From assembly GCF_019649055.1 (NCBI RefSeq), contig NW_026570224.1, positions 3,639,750 through 3,703,749 on the forward strand: 64,000 bases of DNA, read 5' to 3'. Position 1 is the stretch's first letter. Each line of letters begins with the position of its first letter. Below the pieces are notes generated by a model that searched no databases, was not told the origin of the DNA, and worked only from the letters and a program-made list of their open reading frames with translations. The stretch comes from Paramacrobiotus metropolitanus. Lineage: Eukaryota; Tardigrada; Eutardigrada; Parachela; Macrobiotidae. The position numbers and the translations under genes are program-made. Of the stretch, positions 23,605-36,626 are shown one piece after another.

Positions 23605-26472
23605 GTAGTACTAGTTGACCATCATTCCGTATATTCATTATACGATCGTCTGGCAAGGTGCCGGAAATGAACGCTCAACTGAAATTATTAATTCCACGAA
23701 ATTGCGGTACTCGCCTGCAGCAATGTGCAAAACTCATAGAAAAAAGCTGCGCTATTTCTCTTTTAGGGTTACACAACGAAAAAATAAACAAACGAAAACA
23801 CGGTAAAATAGCTGCACTGTTTCTCTTGAGGGTTATGTCAGAGGCGCACGACTGCGCCTGGTGCGTACAGTCCACACAGGACGTACTTGCACCCATTGCT
23901 TGCCGTTATCGCCTCTCTCGCTTGTACGTACGTGTGCTGCTGCACTGTACTCATCCGCTGAAGCGGATATACGCAGCGCATACGCTGAGCCACACTTGCT
24001 CTCTCGTCCCTCTCTCGCAGTATGACTCAGCGTTCATACGCTCGCGTTGGATAGAGTCCAGTCTGCGCATCATCACACAGCTGATGGCACACAGCACGTG
24101 CTTGCCGCCAGTTGCTTCTTTCACGCCATCAGACGCTCAAGAACCCACTTAGCATCCACTTGCTATTTAGCCATCAGTGCTTTTGTTCTTGCTTTCCTGC
24201 TATTACGCAGCATTGTTCCCCCTTTATCTGTACAATAAAGCTCACTCGTGATCTCCTCGTGCTTGTTTGTTACATGGTAGCAGCTTCTTATGGTTTTCGA
24301 TCTTACGGGATCTCTGAGGAGACGGTGAAGGCTTCATTCACGGAGAACTCGTCTGGGACCCTTTTCAGTCACTGTCAGATAGATTGCTGAAGCAATCTCT
24401 GCGTTGACTGTCGATCACACAGATCGCATCGTTTTACAGCTGAGGAAAAACGAGGATCACTGAAGTGATTCTTGCCCAGCTGGTGAGCACAGTTTCTTCG
24501 TCTCTTCCACATTGAAGAGCACACTCCCGAACGCACGGACTTTTTCATTCCCAACTGACGGATCAGACTCGAACGAGAGTCTGCAGCGCGATAAGATTAA
24601 TCCAATAATACGGAGACCTTCGGTTTGAACACCGACCCGCAACTTTACTCGCGGATTTCTACACGGAAACGACCGATTTCCGACCTCGGACGGAGGAAAT
24701 CGAGCGGAACCGACACCGACACCGACACCGGTAAAGTATCGGTTCTAGGTCGATTTTAGCCGCAACTAGGTCGGCTTTTCATTTTCTAGCGGTAGAAAAC
24801 TATTTCTAGCCGTAAATTTAAACTTTTTAACGGATAAAAAGTAATTTCTGACGGAGAAACCGACTCGGAATTTTGCTTTTGGTCGAGAACCGACCTGCTA
24901 GGTCAACGAACCTGTCTAGACAGTTAGACAAAGGCTAACCGGCAACAGGTCGGAAATTCTCTTCTTTTCAATTTCTAACGGTGTTTCGACCACCAGAAAA
25001 TTTTCTTAATTAATAAAACTAATTCCTAACGGTTAAAAACTCGAAAATCCGACTAGATAAACTTTCTAGCCGACTAAAAATAATTTATTTTTCTGACGGG
25101 AAATAGCGCGAAAATTCTCGAACTTCCTTGTGACGTCATAACGACCGCTTATCAGTACTTAAGAAGCAGCCAATCAGCGTGCAGGGGAAAGTTCCCATAG
25201 CTTAACATAGGCGTGAATCATCATTTTTTTTAAACTTTTGCACGCGGCTCGTATTCTGTTACGTAGGCAGAAGTGCAAGACCACTTAACCTGTTACGTCA
25301 CACTGGTCAGCACAGTAACATAGGACGTACTACACCGTACTACTATTACGCACTGTACTGTACCATTGTACTGTATATTAATACCCTGTGTACTGAGTCA
25401 CTAACAGACACAACAACAACAACAACAACATCTTACCGGACGTTCCTGACACAAAGAAGTTCCTGAACCAAAAAGACGTTCCTGATCTCACCGAACAACC
25501 CTCACACAGAGGATTGTTCGACTTGCTTTTTACTGATAAAACCTTTTAAGGCTCCATCAGAGCCGACCTGCTTCGACAACAATGTCGAACCCGCGAGAGG
25601 ACGAGTACGCCAGGAAGTTTAATACCGACTATTCTCGGCGTGCCAACACGACCGGAAAGTACTCACTTCGGTACGCCGGTCAGGATAAAAGTCAGCCATC
25701 CTCAACCGACTCGACTAAGTCGGCGAAAGCAAGGGAGAAACGCAACGAACGGATCCTCCTTGCCGACTCGAATCCAACTTCGGATGACAGTTTCGAGGAC
25801 GCCAGGGATAAAACATTCCTGGATACCCAAGCTGACGTAGCAGCCCCGTCCCACCCGACCGGGGGGGATGCGGAACAGCTACAGGCAGAGACCACATTGT
25901 CTCATGCCGATCAACCGTTGAGCTCACACAGAGCTCATGACTCGGTAACGGCTACGCAAGCCACCGAGTTCGGACGGAAATCACCCAACTCCAAGGGCGA
26001 GCAACCGAAGTCGACCTCGTCCAGTACAGGTCGAAAATCGGAGATCGGCTTCGGTTGTCCGACTTCGGACATTGAGGAAGTCGGACACCATTAGCCGACC
26101 CCCGAAGCCGCTCAACAACAGCTGACCATGGAGGTCGACCAACGGAAGGTCGACCTACCACCAACAAAAGAGGTCGAACAACCGACCCCGACCGGAACAG
26201 AAAAGCCGACAACAGAAATCGGCCACGTCCAACCGACCACACAGGCCGGAAGGACTTCGCCGACCTCGAAGGTCGGTCAACAGATGCCGACCACAGAGGT
26301 CGGAGAAAAGGAAGTCGGCAACAAGCAACCGACCAGCCTGGAACGGCAACCAACCGACACAAAGTCGGATGCGGCCGTCCAATTGACGAAACTATCGACT
26401 GGAACGGAAGATTCCGAGGTACCGCTTCATATAACAATAAATGTCAATAATCACTGTTACTCATTGAATTAA
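23605..26472 (+). mobile_element. 5' part of an LTR-retroelement-like sequence with a gag-like degenerate frame
   Basis: An AATAAA signal at 24234-24239 is followed at 24275-24283 by TGGTAGCAG, the complement of the 3' end of metazoan initiator tRNA-Met, preceded by TTACA. This is the layout of an LTR 3' edge and primer-binding site. A candidate LTR start is TGTAGTACT at about 23605, but no second LTR copy is in the window to confirm it. A leader of about 1.3 kb follows, with many small hairpins and (ACCGAC)n runs. A polar, Ser/Thr/Glu-rich frame then begins at 25581 and runs to 26472, interrupted by one in-frame TAG at 26092. No zinc knuckle, protease, reverse transcriptase or integrase was seen. 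The element is truncated. Confidence 0.5.
25405..25432 (+). repeat. (CAA)n microsatellite
   Basis: A run of CAA triplets in the leader of the retroelement-like sequence. Confidence 0.8.
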
Positions 26473-27070
26473 CTGGTGTAAGAAATAACAGTAATTATGT
26501 ATAAATTGATGTACCTCATTAATTTAGGTAATAGTTCAGCTCCTGTCTAATACTCCCGGAAATACTGTACTGCGTCTCGCATGCGTAGATTATAACCGGC
26601 ATGTCTACGAACAAAAAATCAGAGCAGGTTTTTTTAATTTTTGCTGTTATCAGTTTTGCCAAATGCTTTTCGGTCATTTCGAAGATTTACGGATTTAGCC
26701 ACTGAACTACGTTTGTTTGCTGTAGATAATGGAAACGCAGAAAAGCGATTAGCATGCTAGGTATTGATTTTTGTGTTGAGCCGGCTTATAGTAGAAAATA
26801 TTTTAAAAATTTACAAAAAATATTATTTCGTTAGAGATTATTTTTTAATTGAAAAAATTATAATCTCTACACTATAAACTTGTCAGCACGGATCGCTGGC
26901 ATATCTAAAGCTGTGTTCTCGGGGCACTGAACATTCGGGACTGTTCGGTGACAGTGCATTGAGTTAATTTGAGCCACTGGACTACGTTGTCGGTTTTACG
27001 GAAAAAGAGATGAACGCAGCGTGATTGCGCTGCATAATGTTGTATAAATGGGACGTGTGATTGATTGCAG
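26473..27070. other. Non-coding junction between retroelement and DCAF8 remnant
   Basis: Searched for upstream WD40 exons of DCAF8; none found. AT-rich, with no recognised element. Confidence 0.4.
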
Positions 27071-30002
27071 ACGAAATTCTTACCATTAAGCAACGATTCA
27101 CTGATTGTGACGGCATCGCGGGATGGTGGAGTGTGCCTGGCGGAATTGTCGATGGCCGGCGGACGACCGAAAATCCGGCATTTATGCCGACATCACGGCG
27201 CCTGCCATAAGGTTGGTTAATATGCCGATAAATTAATTCATTCCTTTTTCCGATTTCCTCCTGAAGATCCTCTTAAAATACGAAAATTAAATTATTTCAA
27301 TCAGACTATTTGGTAGATAGTATTTTGTTTCTTTGCTTATTCGCTGAACTGTTTTTTCGTAATTTTTTTAGATTGGATTTTAGTAGATTTCTGTGCCGGA
27401 TTATTTTGCGCAACATTTTAGTTGTTATTTCGGTAGAATATTTTTATTGGATTTCCACGCATTAATTTCCGTAGATTCTGTGCGCTGTTGCCGGCAGATT
27501 TCGGCAAAAAGATTTTAGTAAATGTTTGGAATTTGTTCGGTATATTGCAGTATATTTTGCGGTATTAATTGTTTTCGGTGGAATATTTTCATTAGGTATC
27601 CGCAAATGAATTTTCGTATACATATTTTGTGCATGTTTTTGTTAGAAAACATTTTATTTTTTCCCTTTCAAAGATTGATGTGCGAGCCGATGCGCATTAT
27701 CATATTCTGGCCAGCGGCGAGGACGCCGTGGTCAACTACATCGACGTGCGGGAAGCCAAGGCCCGTAAATGCGTCGTGGTGCGCGATTCCAAGAGCTCCA
27801 AAGTGCCGCTGTACTCCATCATGTCCAACCCGCTCAACGCCCACGAATTCGTCGTGTCCGGCTACGGGAAATACGTTCGGTAGGGTTTCCAATGTTTTTC
27901 GCAATAAAATCAAACAAGCACGAATTAATTAAGTTCACTAAGTAAATTTTGTAATTCTATGGCTGAAGTTCTTTCAATATTCAAACGCTGAATTTGTCAA
28001 AAATTAATTCATAATTGTGCTGTTACTGCAGCGCGTATGATATGCGGAAACTGGACACGGATCCGTCCAAATGCCAGCCGCTACTCAGCCTGTGCCCGCC
28101 GCTGCTGCAGCCCAAAAGCAACGCAGTCAGCGTCTCTTCGGCGGTCTACAACTACAACGGATCCGGTGCGTTGGGGATTTTTTCAGTTTTTCATCATCTG
28201 GTATAAAATTCCGTTGCATGAGGGACAAAGTATTTTTGATACATATAGACAGGTTCCGAAGCAATATAAATCGTATGTTAAATTCATCTTTTTAAAATAT
28301 TTTTGTCCCATTTATCAGCGATTTTTGATAAATGCACCAAATAATTATATGAGTAACTTGACCGTCTACTACTGTAAAATTAATTAAATGTTTATTAATT
28401 AATAATTATTGTTGAAAATTAAGTTGGATATTGCTGAAACGTTTGCGACGATACATAGAGCCGTTGTGATAAAGAAAAGAATGTTGGAAAAAAATTAATT
28501 CTGAATATTAATCTGCTGGTTCGGTGATTATTTTGCAGAAATCCTGGCCACCTACAACGACTTCCACATTTTCCTGTTTAAGAACTGCGCGGACGAAACG
28601 GTAGCCGCGGTGGACCTGCAGCACTACGAGGGCCACCGCAACAACCAGACCGTCAAGGGCGTCAACTTCTACGGCGCCAAGAGCGAGTACGTCGTCAGCG
28701 GCAGCGACTGCGGCCGCGTCTTCTTCTGGGACAAGGTGACGGCGCGGATCATCCACTGTTTGATGGCCGATGAGATCGGCGCGGTAAGCCATCGCCAGGG
28801 TTTCTTGTCCGGGCTTTTCTCTTGTTGGCTTCGGGGTTTTCTCTGGCGTCTTCCGGTTCATTAGTGATTATTCATCTTTTATAGAGCGTATTTTTCCTAG
28901 TACATACTGACAGAAATCTATGTAAATTAAAAAACAATTTACTTTGAATATATATGTATTAAAACTTGTTAATTCTTTATTTTTTTAATTTCAGTTTCTA
29001 CAGTTTCATTTTGATATTTTTATAAAAGCGGTGTAATTAAAAATTTAATTTTTATTTAATTACGGTACATAGTATTAGTTTGTTATATTACAGTATTAAT
29101 TTGTTATGTTGTAATTAGTGTTAATTTGTGGTATAATTAATTATTAAATTAATCATTTCGATTTGTGTGTATTTTATTCCGTGAGTGACGTCGGCAGTTA
29201 TGCCGATTTTGGTACTCGTAGTGCTTTTTACTTTTGGAGCGAAAGCCGTGCTAATACAATTATGGTGTACGCGTAGTGTAGTGGCTGCACTGCATAATCT
29301 CTCCGCGTTTATATCTACAACGATGCTTACATGCAGTTTGTACGTAAAGAAAAATGAGTTGTTTTTATTAAAATTTCTTAAATTTCCACATGATGCTTCC
29401 TTCTGTGGGACATAATTTAAAATAGAAATTATCCTGAGGAAAACAAACTGAAAATTGCGTGCTCTGTATGACAGAATTCTATAATCACGAATACAGCGGA
29501 AGTGCGTGATTCTGGTATTTTTCTTGTCTGATCGACAACTCCGCTGATGTGGTTGTTTTATTAGCATCCTTCATTTTAAATCCGAATGGTCGTACGATTT
29601 AAGAATAAGTGCACTTTGAAAATATAGTAAGGCAAACAACAATACCAGCAAAAATTCGGTTGTTTTTGGTGTTTCCTTTATTATTCCGATGTTTGTGCAG
29701 GTGAACGTTCTGGAGCCGCATCCCCGGGATCCGAGCATACGGCCAAGATTTGGGCGCCCCTCAACGATGGGCCGGCGAATTTGGAGGAGCTCATTCCGGT
29801 AAATCGGAATTAATTACAATTGTAAATGAATTACAAGCCGAATTTTAATAAGCATTTTGTAACACAGATAATTGATAAGAACAGCAACGAGCGGAAACGC
29901 GATGCCCGTGAAATGGGCAATCATTCGGCCCGCGAAGAGCGCTTCTTCATGATGCTGATGAACCATATTGCCCGCCGCGCCAACCGGGCCAACCGTTTGT
30001 GA
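27071..30002 (+). pseudogene. DCAF8: DDB1- and CUL4-associated factor 8, 3' half, with missing 5' exons and a frameshift
   Basis: Exons 27071-27211, 27674-27879, 28032-28165, 28539-28783, 29701-29798 and 29868-30002. Family motifs are strong: TKFLPLSNDSLIVTASRDG, LASGEDAVVNYID, YDMRKLD, EILATYNDFHIFLFKN, EGHRNNQTVKGVNFYGAKSE, YVVSGSDCGRVFFWDK, EPHPRD, AKIWAPLNDGP and the basic tail ending NRANRL. DCAF8 is a WD40 substrate receptor of CRL4 ubiquitin ligases. The N-terminal exons with the start codon and first blades are absent from the window. Exon 29701-29798 is 98 bp; about nine codons of the last blade are missing and the frame changes between EPHPRDPS and AKIW. Either it is a broken copy, or the 5' exons lie elsewhere and the deletion is an assembly error. 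Confidence 0.82.
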
Positions 30003-30551
30003 AAAATGTGAAAATGATCGCTGATGTGAAAATCGATCGCTGATGATCGCTGTTTGTGAAAAATCATAGAAAATTGTAAATCCTTATTTTGTTGTCGGGA
30101 AGGGGATCTGCTGTACTGTACAGATGCGGAGGCGGGAATTTATTTACTGACTATAATTGCGTTGAGGGCCGGATTGTGAAGGCGTTGTAGAATTTACTGA
30201 TGTACGAATTCCCCGAAATGTGTATAATAATTTTCAGAGAGAAAATAAATGGAAGGTGTAAAAAAATAAACAGAGAGTAGAAATAAGTTTTAAAAAAATA
30301 GAATTTGTATGGAAGTACACAAATGTATGCAATAGACAAATTATCCGAAAATTGGTAAATACGTACATTAAGGAAAAATATACTCTGTAATCTGTATATA
30401 CGAAAATGTGCATAAAAATTGAATCGGCGGCAAATCATGACGAAGCGTGGCATACAAACTATACGATTTACGCCGACATATTTTACGTGAAATTTAATGA
30501 TGTTTATGAATCGTTCCCGAAAATTGTCGATGCTTTGCCGCTTGTCACGGT
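30003..30551. other. Intergenic between convergent DCAF8 remnant and chemoreceptor
   Basis: AT-rich; short open frames are low-complexity. Nothing supported. Confidence 0.3.
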
Positions 30552-33500
30552 TTATTTCGTCGCCGTTGAATTAATCAGTGAAGAATGATGGCGACTGCCA
30601 CCTTCATCGCGGGATTCCTTTAGCTGGAGGATGAATGTCCCATAGGAAAACAGAATGCCAACCATCTACAAACACGTTGAAAATTATTGAATCAGCGATT
30701 AAAAAAATATTAACAAATTATTTAGACTAACAAAATAGATATTGGCAGACATTTTTACGAAACCATTATTAAAATCAATCATTTTTATCAACGATAAAAA
30801 TTCATAACAAATCTTTTACTTGTCGATGTCATAAATTATTTTGGTTAATGACAGAAAATATATCTTGATTAACTCATCTAATTGTAACGATACACATACT
30901 ACGAAAGTGTAACGTTTCAACTAATGATAAAAAATTTTATAAAAGTATTTCTGCGAAAAAGACGGTTGCTGACCGTCGCAATGAATGAGCGATCCACCAC
31001 AATAATTCCCGCGATAGAGAAGCCGGTCGGTTTTGCTGTGACACGGTGGAGAGCGGCCAGCAGTTTGGTGCATTTGTTACCGTCGGTCTCCGCGTTGATC
31101 GTGTCTTGCAGTTCATCCGAAATGTCAGCCTATAATTTTTTTATATTCTTACTTAATTTAAAATAAAAATTTAAAATTATATGTACATATACTGTATATA
31201 GATAAGTGCGAGTATTTTAAATACGTTTATAATTTAAGTTCTAGTTTTTTAAATTTTATACACACCCTATTAATAACATTTATATGGAAAGACAGTTTTA
31301 TATGTTTCGGATGAGTGATTCACAAAAAACCGCATCCGATACACAGGTTTGCATGTCGGTTCATGCAAATCGCTTTCAGCGCTGACTGATAACGCCTGGA
31401 TAGTTATAATTTTATCTCGTTCAGCATGAATATTGTCGTGATTCGGCAAATTTCATTCGAAAAATACTAAAATAATTTTAGCTAGCAAATTCACCTTAAG
31501 CTTCTACAGCTTCCCATAAACTTACAAGATTAATTAATCTTGTTGAAGATGTACGAGCATCATTTGCACGAGTTAATGTGTATACGTAGAAGCTAAGTCA
31601 ATTGCGATACTTCGACCCTATTACTAAAAAAATTTGTATTACACCCTGAAAGATTGGGCATTCTTGTTTTTTATGCGTAGTAATCCGTAATTGATTACGG
31701 AATGTGCGCTTAACACTGTAATTATGCATAAGCGCAAATCACCTTATTTTTTTCCCTGCATGCTAGCCAGAAGCTTAGCCAAAGATGTAATTATAATATA
31801 TTTTATTGCATTCCAAAAAACTCCCGGTAGTAATGGTAGCGCCAAATTAAGTATTACTTAAATTAATCTCCTTCAGACTCAGAGAGAGAGAGAGAGAGAC
31901 AGAGTGCGCACAATAACAGCGATATCGCTAGCTGATTTATTTTTGTAGCAGCTAAATTATTAAAATTTACAGAGTATACTTACTTTGTAAATTGTAACAA
32001 GGCACTGTAAGTAATAATTATTACGTAATAAGGCACTGTAAGTGTGACAGTCGGCAGATGAAATTTTTCATTAGCGCCGCGAAATGCTAATCGATAACGT
32101 TAATTACTGAACATTGTACTACTTTGTACTTCTTATAATTATGCATCCATTGAAACGGTCCGCTTTTGTATGCAGTACTTCAAACTAACACAATCAATCC
32201 AACAGAAATGCCTGATTATCTGATAGTTTGCCGGTGGTAAAGCTAAATTCATCTATATTCATCTACACAATAAACCTCTCTATAATATAACAACATATAC
32301 ATTGTTCATATTATACATAAAGATAAAAGAACACCGCGCAAGTTGTAATTCATTTATTTTATTATTTAGGCATGTTTCTACTTGTACTGTATATTCATTA
32401 ATCGTTATGGTCAATCAACAGAAGACATTCAACGGTTCATAGCTGAAAACGCAATGTCATAGCAAAGGGCACGTACGCGTACATCACTGATGTCAAAAAA
32501 AGTCTCTTATCAGGATTCACACAGAGTGACATCCCAACGGCTGCGTGTATCATACAGTTCCATTGCGGGTGCAGCACTTGTTAGTTGTTAGTGAATGCGC
32601 TCGACAAAACTTGATGTTTCAGTCGAGCGCAATCTTCGTACCGCGCTGCACCAACACGGAAATTCTTGATTTCCCTTTGTTTTCCAATGCTACTAATTAT
32701 CCGGCAGGCGGCAAGGAATTTAACTGATGGTATTTATTGGGATGCATGTAAACTGACAGCATCCGTGTCTATCCTTGACTCTTTCAGGCAAAAAATTATT
32801 TACACCGCCTGGCCAGTGCAGCAGTACGTATCTTATTACAAATTAATACCTATTTCTTTGTTTTGGGAAGTAGCAATTGCGAATCGTTGTACTAAAAACT
32901 GCGCACAATGTACCGGTATTCTCTAACTGCATGACAATCGAACTGGATGCTCAGTGCTATCAAACGAAATTGGTGTGGATGGTTGGGTGACATATAGAAA
33001 CTGGTAGTTGTCCACCGAGGAGGAAAAATGCATTTTTCAGAAAAGATATGCAAAGCGGGATTACTGACATGTTCGTTGCCAACTTGCCGGTATAATTTCG
33101 AAAACTTTTCCATACACTCATCCCCAACAACTACTGAATCTAAACCGTCAGTAAATTCATGTTGATTAAATACGAAAAATGGCTACGTACACAAAACGGT
33201 CTTCAAATAACTAATTAGTATTCCAATACAAAGTACAGAAATTTAGGAGACAGACGCAAAGAGTTTCAAGAGAAAAAAGCAGTATTTTTACCTAGATATT
33301 TTTGCCGGGTTACGACAGAATAATTCCAGGACAAATTTTGTCTTTTTCAAGACAAAAAAACACTGATTTAAGGGTGATTGTGATCCATACGTTTTCCATC
33401 TGAGTAAACGTCTAAATCAATGTACCGATATTACTATGATTCATATGTTGCTTATTGATGGGGACATACATATTAAAAGTGTTTTTATGTACACATACAT

Positions 33501-35317
33501 AAAGTGTACGTATATAGTCTATATACTGCATTAAATATACAATAATACATACTACGGTGTACATATACAAATACACATACTACTGTGTCCGCATATTATA
33601 TATTTACTGATATACACATACATAAAGTGTTTTAAATTTAAGATTTATGAGCTTAAAAAATTAAGCTGGACAAACGACGCTAACGATAAGTTAGTTCACC
33701 TTATTTAAATTAACTTTTCATGAAATTTAAATTACCTGTTCGTGCACGTAAATCATAGCAAGCGTAATGGTCAGCAAAACGATCAGCAGGACAATTCCGC
33801 TCTGGATCTGCACACCGGCCGATAAATACACCGTGGACCGAGATCCAGCCACACTGTTGATGATCCACACGATCCACAAGGTCGCTTGCAGATAGAACAG
33901 CAGGAAAAACACACCCAGGTGCTCGGAGAAGCGCTTAATACAACGGCACAATGCGGTATGGTCCTGTACTATGGTATCCACCAGTACGGTGTCCGTCTCA
34001 CCGCGGAGACGTTGCTTGATCCGCTGACACAACCGGCCAGAAACCAGGCACACCAGAAAACACATCCCGATGATGCATACACCGCAGCGATGCGCATCAC
34101 GTTGAGGATGGCGAAGGTGTGGTTGAGGAGAGTGGAGGTGCGGAAGACCATGACCCCGTAGTGTGCCGCCCAGAAATCCGCTTCGATGGTGGCCGCTCGG
34201 CGCAGGGACAACCGAAACCAGGCAGCGGATTGGTACCTGGAAGAAAATTAACCGTTTTTCCTCTTTTATGACGGTTCCTCTCTTTCGCATGCGTTGCGCC
34301 GTGAACGACTGAGTGCCGAGTCTTCATAGTTTTTGAAATAAGCTTTTCTCGTTCTCTGTATGACTTAAATGGTTCAAGTGTTGTTTGGGCAATATTAAAC
34401 CTCGGTTTAAAATTTCAGGAAAGTGTTTGGGAATGCTCGAAACTGAAAGCTTCCTGCATATTGACGAATGTGGTACCATGTACCGGGTCACCTGTTTAAA
34501 AACCGGTTATTTCCAAAAAGTAGAAACTTTGTTCAAATGCATACTGCGCAAACCAGCGTTTCTCGGTTCCAAATCCAGTACTATAGTTTATGCTTACTGG
34601 AAGTGTTCCTGTTGCACACTGTTCGTCGAGTATAATTTCTGAACCGCGAACCGACTGCTTGATTTCCTCTTTTACGCCCTACACTGTGAGGTACAATACT
34701 TTATGAATTATCATATGTGCGGCTGCAGCATGTGCAGCATGTGCGCTAAACTCTGCAGCATGTGCTGCACGGAAACCGATGAACCGCCGTAAAAATAAAG
34801 AGGAAAACCGTTACTTTCTTCGACGTACAGTAATGTCGTTAACGCTGTCAGCAGAACGGTAGACAGGATGACCAGGAAACCGGTCTCGTGCGGTGTAAAG
34901 TAAGCCTCTTCATAGCGGCGTATCCGCTGAATGCACCCTCATACCCCTCCATTGCGCCGCGATGGATACCGCCCCGACAAAAACAACGACATCCGCCAGT
35001 TTCGAGCACATGTTCTCGATGAAACTATCCAGCGTCCCGGTTAGATCGTGGAGGAACAGTGGCACCACCACCAGGAAGAGGTACACGCAGCGGAGTGCGG
35101 TGAAGATCACGATCCACAGATACGCAAGGACCGTAAAGGATGTGGATGCGCTGTGTATTGTAAATAAAGGACAGATTCCGCAGGTTTTCAGCATTAATTC
35201 ACATAATTTCATCCAGCCATCCAGGATCGTCGTTACTGGTTTGTGTGGCGCGGTTGTGGCGGTAGGATGGATACGGCGGCTAAAGCGTTTTTGTAGGGTA
35301 GTCATCGCGAAGCGCAT
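30552..35317 (-). pseudogene. Gustatory-receptor-like 7TM chemoreceptor with apparent frameshifts
   Basis: Coding segments: 35317 to about 34777 (Met at 35317), 34236-33736, 31129-30974 and 30665-30552. Hydrophobic helices appear in order, for example FTVLAYLWIVIFTALRCVYL, FLVILSTVLLTALTTLLYV, FFLLFYLQATLWIVWIIN and IVLLIVLLTITLAMIYV. The last segments read FSIAGIIVVDRSFIAT and then VGILFSYGTFILQL, the position of the TYxxxxxQF end of insect gustatory receptors. The phase-0 intron just before the last helix is also a familiar feature. A frame change is needed near 34935-34945 (after AAQWRGMR, into IQRIRRYEE) and another near 34075-34084 (NVMRIAAV into CIIGMCF). The 34777/34236 junction is also out of phase. 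About 440 residues if read through. Pseudogene or error-bearing assembly. Confidence 0.6.
31878..31903. repeat. (AG)n microsatellite
   Basis: Run of AG dinucleotides inside the 2.6-kb intron of the chemoreceptor-like gene. The rest of that intron (31130-33735) is AT-rich with no recognised gene. Confidence 0.85.
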
Positions 35318-36626
35318 GGTTCGTATACCGTTTTGGCGTTTTGTATCTGGTTTCGAGAGATGCTAGCAATACGGTTTATGGAACGGAATCGCGTACAGGC
35401 TTAGCGAACAATCCCGCAACACCGCTCTACCCGGGTAGCTGTTTATATCAATACAATGATAAAGACTTACAAGGACCGTTGGGAGAGAGTCGGAGTGACT
35501 CCGACTCTCTATCAAATATCAAATATTTGCGTTCAGTGTCGCATAAATGGCTTTTCCCCTTTGCTCAAGAAGCATAAGCTTTGTAATTTACATACTGTTG
35601 TGGGAATTAAAGGAACCAATGCCTGCACCAAAGGTGTTAGTTGATATCATGTGAATACATCGAAGTTACAGCGCTGTGTCTTCCCTACGCTCTGTCTCTC
35701 ACTGGCGTGCGCAGCCTAGTGTGAGCCGGTCAGCTCGGTTATAAATATTGTTTATAATTTTCATGTTTTATGTTTGTTTCACAACTGCATTAATACTATT
35801 GTACATAATTCAAAGAAGTGTTACCCAGGATAACAGGTTGGGTATAACACGAAAGTGCCGAAGTTTGAGAAGTGCAGCTTAACGCGGGAAAAAGATATAG
35901 CGTTTCAAAATTTTTAAAATCATTTTTAAAATCTATAAAAATTTTTTTCGAGAAGCTGTAATGGGCACTTTTTGGGAAAAGCCTTTTTATGCAATCGATC
36001 CGCTTAGGGGGTGAAAAAACTTCGAAGCGTTCGAATGCAGTTCAACGATACTCGTTTTGTTTACAGGCTGCTGTTTACGCGAAGGGTGACGGTATTGTGC
36101 TGATCACGACGCACCGTTCGGCAGCAAAATTATCCTGCTGTTAGAAAATAGGCACGATAGCGTTTTAACTACGTACAGTAGAATGTTACAGCCTTTAAAG
36201 TGAGTTGGTCCATAATTGCCTAACCCTCGCGTTAAGTTCACCGCTATTAATAATTGTAAGTGCAGTATTTACTGTACTGTGTCTGTTTGCTCGATATTTC
36301 CGATTTTCGATTTCTCAACTTTAAAAAGAGAAAATTGACCTGGAACTTTGTTGTAAATTGCAACGCTGTCTAACGCCCACATATAACGCCTAAATAAATG
36401 GGTGTTATAGTGCACTGCGTTTCATATCACTTTTCTATTATTCACTGAAATGATGTTTTAAACAAAACGGGGCAACCAAAAGTGTTTTGCACTTAATGCT
36501 GACTGCTTTAACCTTTTAGCGTAGAAACGGGATTTGTCTTTGAACTGTCTTTATTGATATGCGGGACGCACAACTACTTTGAACCGGATTGTTGAAAATA
36601 GCGCAATCTGATGTATTTTGTCAGCA
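35318..36626. other. Intergenic with a perfect 27-bp hairpin
   Basis: 35484-35510 is a perfect inverted repeat, AGAGAGTCGGAGT with its complement around a single G. No gene seen. Confidence 0.5.

Noticed and set aside
25692-26437. Minus-strand frames opposite the gag-position frame
   Set aside because: Repetitive Arg/Ser/Val-rich sequence arising from GTCGG/CCGAC repeats; no start context or motif.
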